DNA of 64,000 nucleotides from Adiantum capillus-veneris (taxonomy: Eukaryota; Streptophyta; Polypodiopsida; Polypodiales; Pteridaceae): assembly GCA_014529385.2 (NCBI GenBank), contig CM043960.1, positions 121,679,543-121,743,542 of the forward strand. The letters are read 5' to 3'. A model generated the notes under the pieces. That model saw nothing but the letters and a program-made list of their open reading frames with translations, made no database searches and was not told the origin of the DNA. Shown here piece by piece: positions 58,604 through 64,000 of this stretch. A program made the position numbers and the translations under genes. Positions within the stretch are counted from its first letter, which is position 1; the number at the start of each line of letters is the position of its first letter.

Positions 58604-58979
58604 AAGATAGGGGCCTCCAGGAAACTTGGACTTGTCAACTTGCACTTTTCATGCAAGTGATCAATCCCATTCCCCCCATGGCTAAGCTTAGGTCACTCTA
58701 TGTCAACTATAGTGAAAGTAGTCCTCCATTTTCAGGCTGAGTTCTTAATAAGACGACCCCAACCATATCATTCTTTGCAAACGAGTTTGCACCCGCAAAG
58801 ATAGCGGCCTCCAAGAAACTTGGACTTGTCATCTTGCACTTTTCATGCAAGTGATCAATCCCATTCCCCCCATGGCTAAGCTTAGGTCACTCTATGTCAA
58901 CTATAGCAAAAGTAGTCCTTCATTTTTAACAAGACGACCCCAACCATATCATTCTTTGCAAACGAGTTTGCACCCGCAA
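58604..58979. repeat. Two-copy tandem repeat, unit about 180-195 bases
   Basis: Copy 1 (58604-58797) and copy 2 (58798-58979) both run from AGATAG(G/C)GGCCTCCA to GAGTTTGCACCCGCAAA. Copy 2 lacks about 18 bases. It is just outside the 3' edge of unit B. Confidence 0.85.
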
Positions 58980-59444
58980 ATCCATGATGGTTGTTTATCG
59001 ATTTGAACAACTTTGGCATGCACTTTTTGTTGATATTTTGTGGCTTGGTGGCCATTGGAATCCAATGCTTGCCCTAGCTGATCGATTGATTGATCGAGCC
59101 GCCTCTAATCCACGCGTGGCGCATATAGCTATCAACTCATTGTGCTATGAGTCCACACGTGCTTGCCACGGGTGAGCGAGGTCGCTGCTCCATCTCAAGG
59201 CTATGGACGTGTGAGGAATAATGCCATAATCCAATCCCATTCGCCCCCTTAGTGACGAGGGCCTCTCTTGACGTTCCAACTTGGAAGGAGAAGTGAGTGA
59301 GACTGTGAGAGAGAGATAAAGATGGGACGAAATAACAAGGGGGGGAATGTGTAAACTGGGTAAGGACGACCTTCACGTTCGTTCTCATCCACTTTGAAAA
59401 AGAACAGAAAGGACCCATCACTTCCTCCCATGCCTCCTTTAAAG

Positions 59445-59445
<1 letters not shown>

Positions 59446-59513
<68 letters not shown>
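59446..59513. repeat. C39 run followed by (CT)n
   Basis: Thirty-nine consecutive C (59446-59484), then a CT run ending TCTCGTGCAG|GGC. It lies 33-101 bases before the Elongin C start codon. The pyrimidine tract plus GCAG could be the acceptor of a 5' leader intron. The complementary strand is a G39 run able to form quadruplexes. Confidence 0.8.
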
Positions 59514-59514
<1 letters not shown>

Positions 59515-59546
59515 GTGCAGGGCTTGCGTTCTTCTTCGCCATAGCC

Positions 59547-61013
<1,467 letters not shown>

Positions 61014-61735
61014 TGGTGGCTTCTTGGTCCATAGAAGGATGAAGATTGATAGTGTTAAGTTTTTGTTAGAGCTGCTGCTTGACCTGCCTTTCATCTTTCT
61101 CATGCTAGCAAAGGTTTTGCACAGGGTGAATAGAGGTTTTTGTAAATTATAGCAAGGATTTCATATCCAAGTGTTCTTTATGGTCTTGCATCTTGGCACC
61201 CCGTCACGAGAAGCACATACCTGGTTGGTTGTATCATGCAGTATCCTCGTCAAGAGTGATAGAGTTACCACAGTGGGGGTCTCCATGGCTTATCCATCTG
61301 GATTGGTGCAGCTGGGCTAAGGGCCAAAAAGGCTACTCTTACCATATGTAACAAAATCACAGCAAGCAGTTTTGTACAGCTAGAATCGGAGTCGTGTGGA
61401 AAGGCTTTTGTTTTGTGTTGACACTCCTAAGAGTGTCAAAGTTCTACCTCAAAGATGTACATCAGTTTCTATGCTTGTAAGTCTTGGCATTTTTGTCGTA
61501 TTAGCTTTGTTTTACTAGCTTCAAAGATGAGTTTATAGGATAATTTTCCTCAAACGGCTCCAATTTTCCTTGTGTTTATTTGTCTTTAGGTGGTGAATTT
61601 TTGGTCAAATTTGCATCCACAACAGAAGCTTCCCTTGCTACAAATTTCTCTTTTGATTTGGATCCTGTAAGTGTGTTAAGCTTTCTATTGACAACCTCTC
61701 CCATCATAAAGTTCGATCTTTCTCATCTTTGAAGG
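61014..61735 (+). other. Elongin C 3' region
   Basis: Probable 3' untranslated region then spacer. No clear AATAAA was found. No other gene supported. Confidence 0.45.
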
Positions 61736-61739
61736 TCTA

Positions 61740-62705
61740 TTTGCAGCAGAAAGGTTTGTAGTGTCTTGAAGCTCAAAATTTGATGGCACTGAATTCCTAT
61801 TTGTATTTATTGCATTGTAATGAAGTTCTCATTGAGAGACCAACGTGATAAAAGTCGCCAAAGTGGCTTGTTTCGTAGCATCTGGCATTTTCTGCATGAG
61901 GCTTTTGCATATAGATAAGGTTGATGGTGGGTTAAAGTAGTGGAGCAATACCGCATTGAAAGGTGCATTTGAAACGTGCCTTTAAAGCATTGTGTGCAGT
62001 GATATCGATTTAATAGAGCGAGAGTGACTTTTTACCGCTGTAGGAGCAATCCTACAAGACTTCCCAGTTGTATTGTCTATGCAGACTGTGTCCAATCAAA
62101 ACGTATTTCTCGATGAGAAGCTCAAGCAAGACGGTTGTGGCCTGGTCACATTGTTGCTCAGAATGCCACCAAAATGTGCCTAGATAGGCCACAGGGAAGC
62201 ATAGTTACGGTGTGCTCAGGGTAAAGTTTCTGATCTTTGAAGGTGTATTTGCTGAATGGTTTGTAGGTTTCTGAAGCTAGAAATGGTATGGCAATGGAAT
62301 ACCTCCATTGGCATGTTAATGGAAGTTCTCATTGAGAGACCAATGTGAAAAAGGTTGCCAATGTGACTAGTTCAGGAGCATCACGCATTTCGGCATCAGC
62401 CGGGTGCAAATACGGCCATCACAAAGTCTTCTTTTACTGTTTTGTGGAACAGTGAGGAGGTTGAAAAGCTTGATGGTAAGCTAAAGGAGTCGAGCAATAC
62501 TGCATTGAAAGGAATTAACATGGTGTGAATGTGAAGGTGCAATTGAAACATGCCATGAAAGCATCATGTGCAATGTTGTCGGCATGATGGAGCAAGAGAA
62601 CTTTTTATCGCTGTAGGAGCAATCCTAAAAAACTTCTCAGTTGTATTGTCTATGTGGACGGTGTCCAGCAAAACCCCTTTTTATTTGAGAAGCTCAAGGA
62701 TGACG
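61740..62705 (+). repeat. Diverged tandem duplication with coding remnants
   Basis: About 61740-62160 and 62235-62705 share blocks such as GAAGTTCTCATTGAGAGACCAA and TGTAGGAGCAATCCTA...TTGTATTGTCTATG, at perhaps 75-80% identity. Both copies contain short frames like AIL(Q/K)(D/N)F(P/S)VVLSM. No family recognised; it looks like a decayed duplicated gene or element. Confidence 0.55.
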
Positions 62706-63580
62706 CTCGCAGCCTGTGCTTTGGCCTCTCGCCATCTTTTGTGCTCTTCCTTCTTGCTTTCTTTTGGCTAGTTCCTCTACTTCTTCCTTTAGCTCCATGT
62801 TTGCATCCTCGTGAGCCATTTTTACTTTGGGTGCTACTCGTTTTATCGTTGATTGGATGTTACGCACGTGGGTGGGCTAGGCTCGAGAGTTGTTGGTTCC
62901 CACATCTTGCCTCAGCTTCTAGGGGGCCTTCTTGGTTAAAGACCTGAAGAGGGGGTCCTTAAACAGCTACTCCATGGACCTCCGTTCCACAAATCGAGCA
63001 GCGCCCATTTCTCGCAGAGTGCTTGCCATTTGTATTTTTCAGCACTAGCAGAGTAGCCATCTTGTCCTTGCGAGCTTCGACCATGTGCAAACTCTAGAAG
63101 CTCTTACCCTAACTAATTTATTGAAGAATTTATGCAACTCCTCTAGACTCTATGTGGGAAATCTCTTAAACGACGATCCATACTTCACATTAGGAAAAGT
63201 TTGGACTAAAAAATGGGCCTTGTAAGAAATGCTAGGTCAGCTTAGAGAGAGAATAAAAAGTCCCTAATTTTATTTTTGATAACACTTTCAAAAAAACTCG
63301 GATATCAAATTTGGGAGGTATGTTTATTAAAACTCTCAAAAAGTGTTCAGGCGATGATAACATACGACGGCTTCCAATTGAACGTCGATTATCTCAATTT
63401 TTTGGATTTTAATAACTAAGATTTGATGCTCAACAAGGTGCATTGAATGTTATTCTTCTCCTCAGTTTTGCATTTCTCTTGCTTTTCGGTTGCGCGCAGC
63501 CTCTTCCCTTGAGCTCTCTTCCATTTGCTCCACTCTTGCGCTCTTCTCTGTTTTGAGCTTTCATTCACCAAGTCGTCTCA
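62706..63580. other. Spacer before right-edge gene
   Basis: One frame (62654-62947) encodes a leucine-rich hydrophobic stretch (SFVLFLLAFFWLVPLLLP). It has no supported start or partner exon and I do not call it a gene. The pyrimidine-rich DNA just before 63581 would suit a 5' leader. Confidence 0.4.
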
Positions 63581-63951
63581 ATGTCATTATCATCTTCACA
63601 TAGAACTCAGACGAGGAGTCAAAACGATGTGTATCATATGCATATCGAACTGTTCAGAGAAGAATACGAGCCTCTCCAGATGAAGAATAAGCGAGGCATC
63701 CTTTCCGAAGCTTCAAAAGAGAACTTTAGATTTCAAGGTAAAAAAAGCGTTGATCTTTGGTGGATGGCAAGATGTATCTTGAGCATCCTATCACCAACTC
63801 AACTCCATCGTTTAGAAACATAACGTCATTGTTGAACTATGTAGGAGACGGTTATTCTGGTTTATATGGCTACACCAAGCATTTGGCGGCCAGAAGTGAT
63901 ATTCTTAAGCTTGAGAGAGAGACCTTGCACACAAAGAAAACTTTTGCTTGA
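63581..63951 (+). CDS. Start of an unrecognised gene, partial at window edge
   Basis: ATG 63581 after a CT-rich leader. The frame reads MSLSSSHRTQTRSQNDVYHM, then LFREEYEPLQMKNKRGILSE and ENFRFQ, followed by a donor-like CAAG|GTAAAA at about 63737. From 63757 a different frame is open to 63951 with YLEHPITNSTPSFRNITSLL and GYTKHLAARSDILKLERE. Either a very short intron or a frameshift joins them, or the second is coincidental. The window ends 49 bases later. No domain recognised. Confidence 0.35.
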
Positions 63952-64000
63952 AGCAAACTGTGACAGAGTGCGCTCAGGAACTGAAAGGCAAGGACGAAAG

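Larger units (their letters stand above)
51461..58606. repeat. Tandem duplication, right unit (B)
   Basis: Colinear with 39899-51449. It lacks element 6 and shows one ACCTT at the empty site (57895-57899). It holds a private segment of about 1 kb (54790-55790) in place of about 185 bases of unit A. It ends at GGAAGAAAG, the same point as unit A. Confidence 0.85.

Noticed and set aside
62654-62947. Hydrophobic frame as a membrane protein
   Set aside because: It begins inside the duplicated remnant and has no supported promoter, homolog or partner exon.

Overview
The window looks like nuclear DNA of a vascular plant. It holds nested Ty1/copia and Ty3/gypsy LTR retrotransposons with plant-type initiator-Met-like primer sites, an intron-containing plant-type Elongin C gene, and very many CT/GA and GT/CA microsatellites. 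A fern or other large-genome seed-free plant would fit, but this is inference. No RNA gene, CRISPR array or bacterial-type operon was seen.

Layout. (1) 1-3400: sparse DNA with a candidate 13-bp inverted-repeat element (761-1014), a TATA box, an unrecognised two-exon gene (about 1750-2960) and a 55-bp-arm hairpin (3056-3199). (2) 3434-10476: a deleted minus-strand Ty3/gypsy chromovirus (element 1) whose LTR abuts a truncated minus-strand Ty1/copia element (element 2). Element 2's LTR cuts into a proline-rich exon fragment (10477-10751). (3) 10991-38871: a copia element (element 3) split inside gag by a 21.5-kb insertion (12796-34346). The insertion is a tandem array of gag-only LTR elements sharing LTRs (element 4, like TR-GAG elements). 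One of its LTRs is in turn split by a 6.9-kb minus-strand gypsy element of Tat type (element 5, 22594-29529). This is three-level nesting, and target-site duplications can be read at both inner levels (TAATG and AGCGG). (4) 39899-58606: a direct tandem duplication of a 6.5-7-kb non-genic unit. The left copy alone contains a full-length copia element (element 6, 45584-50659) flanked by ACCTT. The right copy keeps the empty site and has its own 1-kb segment containing a repeat-rich open frame. (5) 58604-64000: a short tandem repeat, then a three-exon Elongin C gene (59547-61013) with microsatellites in both introns and a 39-C run upstream, a diverged 0.45-kb duplication, and the start of an unrecognised gene at the right edge.

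How it fits together. Elongin C is the only confidently functional host gene. None of the transposable elements is autonomous: each has stops, frameshifts or deletions in gag-pol. Elements 2 and 6 belong to one copia family and share an in-frame TAA near the start of gag, three bases before a Met codon, which points to a common ancestor already carrying it. I found no clearly new enzymatic or defence system. The most unusual structures are the LTR-sharing gag-only array with chimeric LTR-gag repeats, the shared gag stop/restart, the inverted duplication inside element 3, and the repeat-rich frame at 55344-55803.
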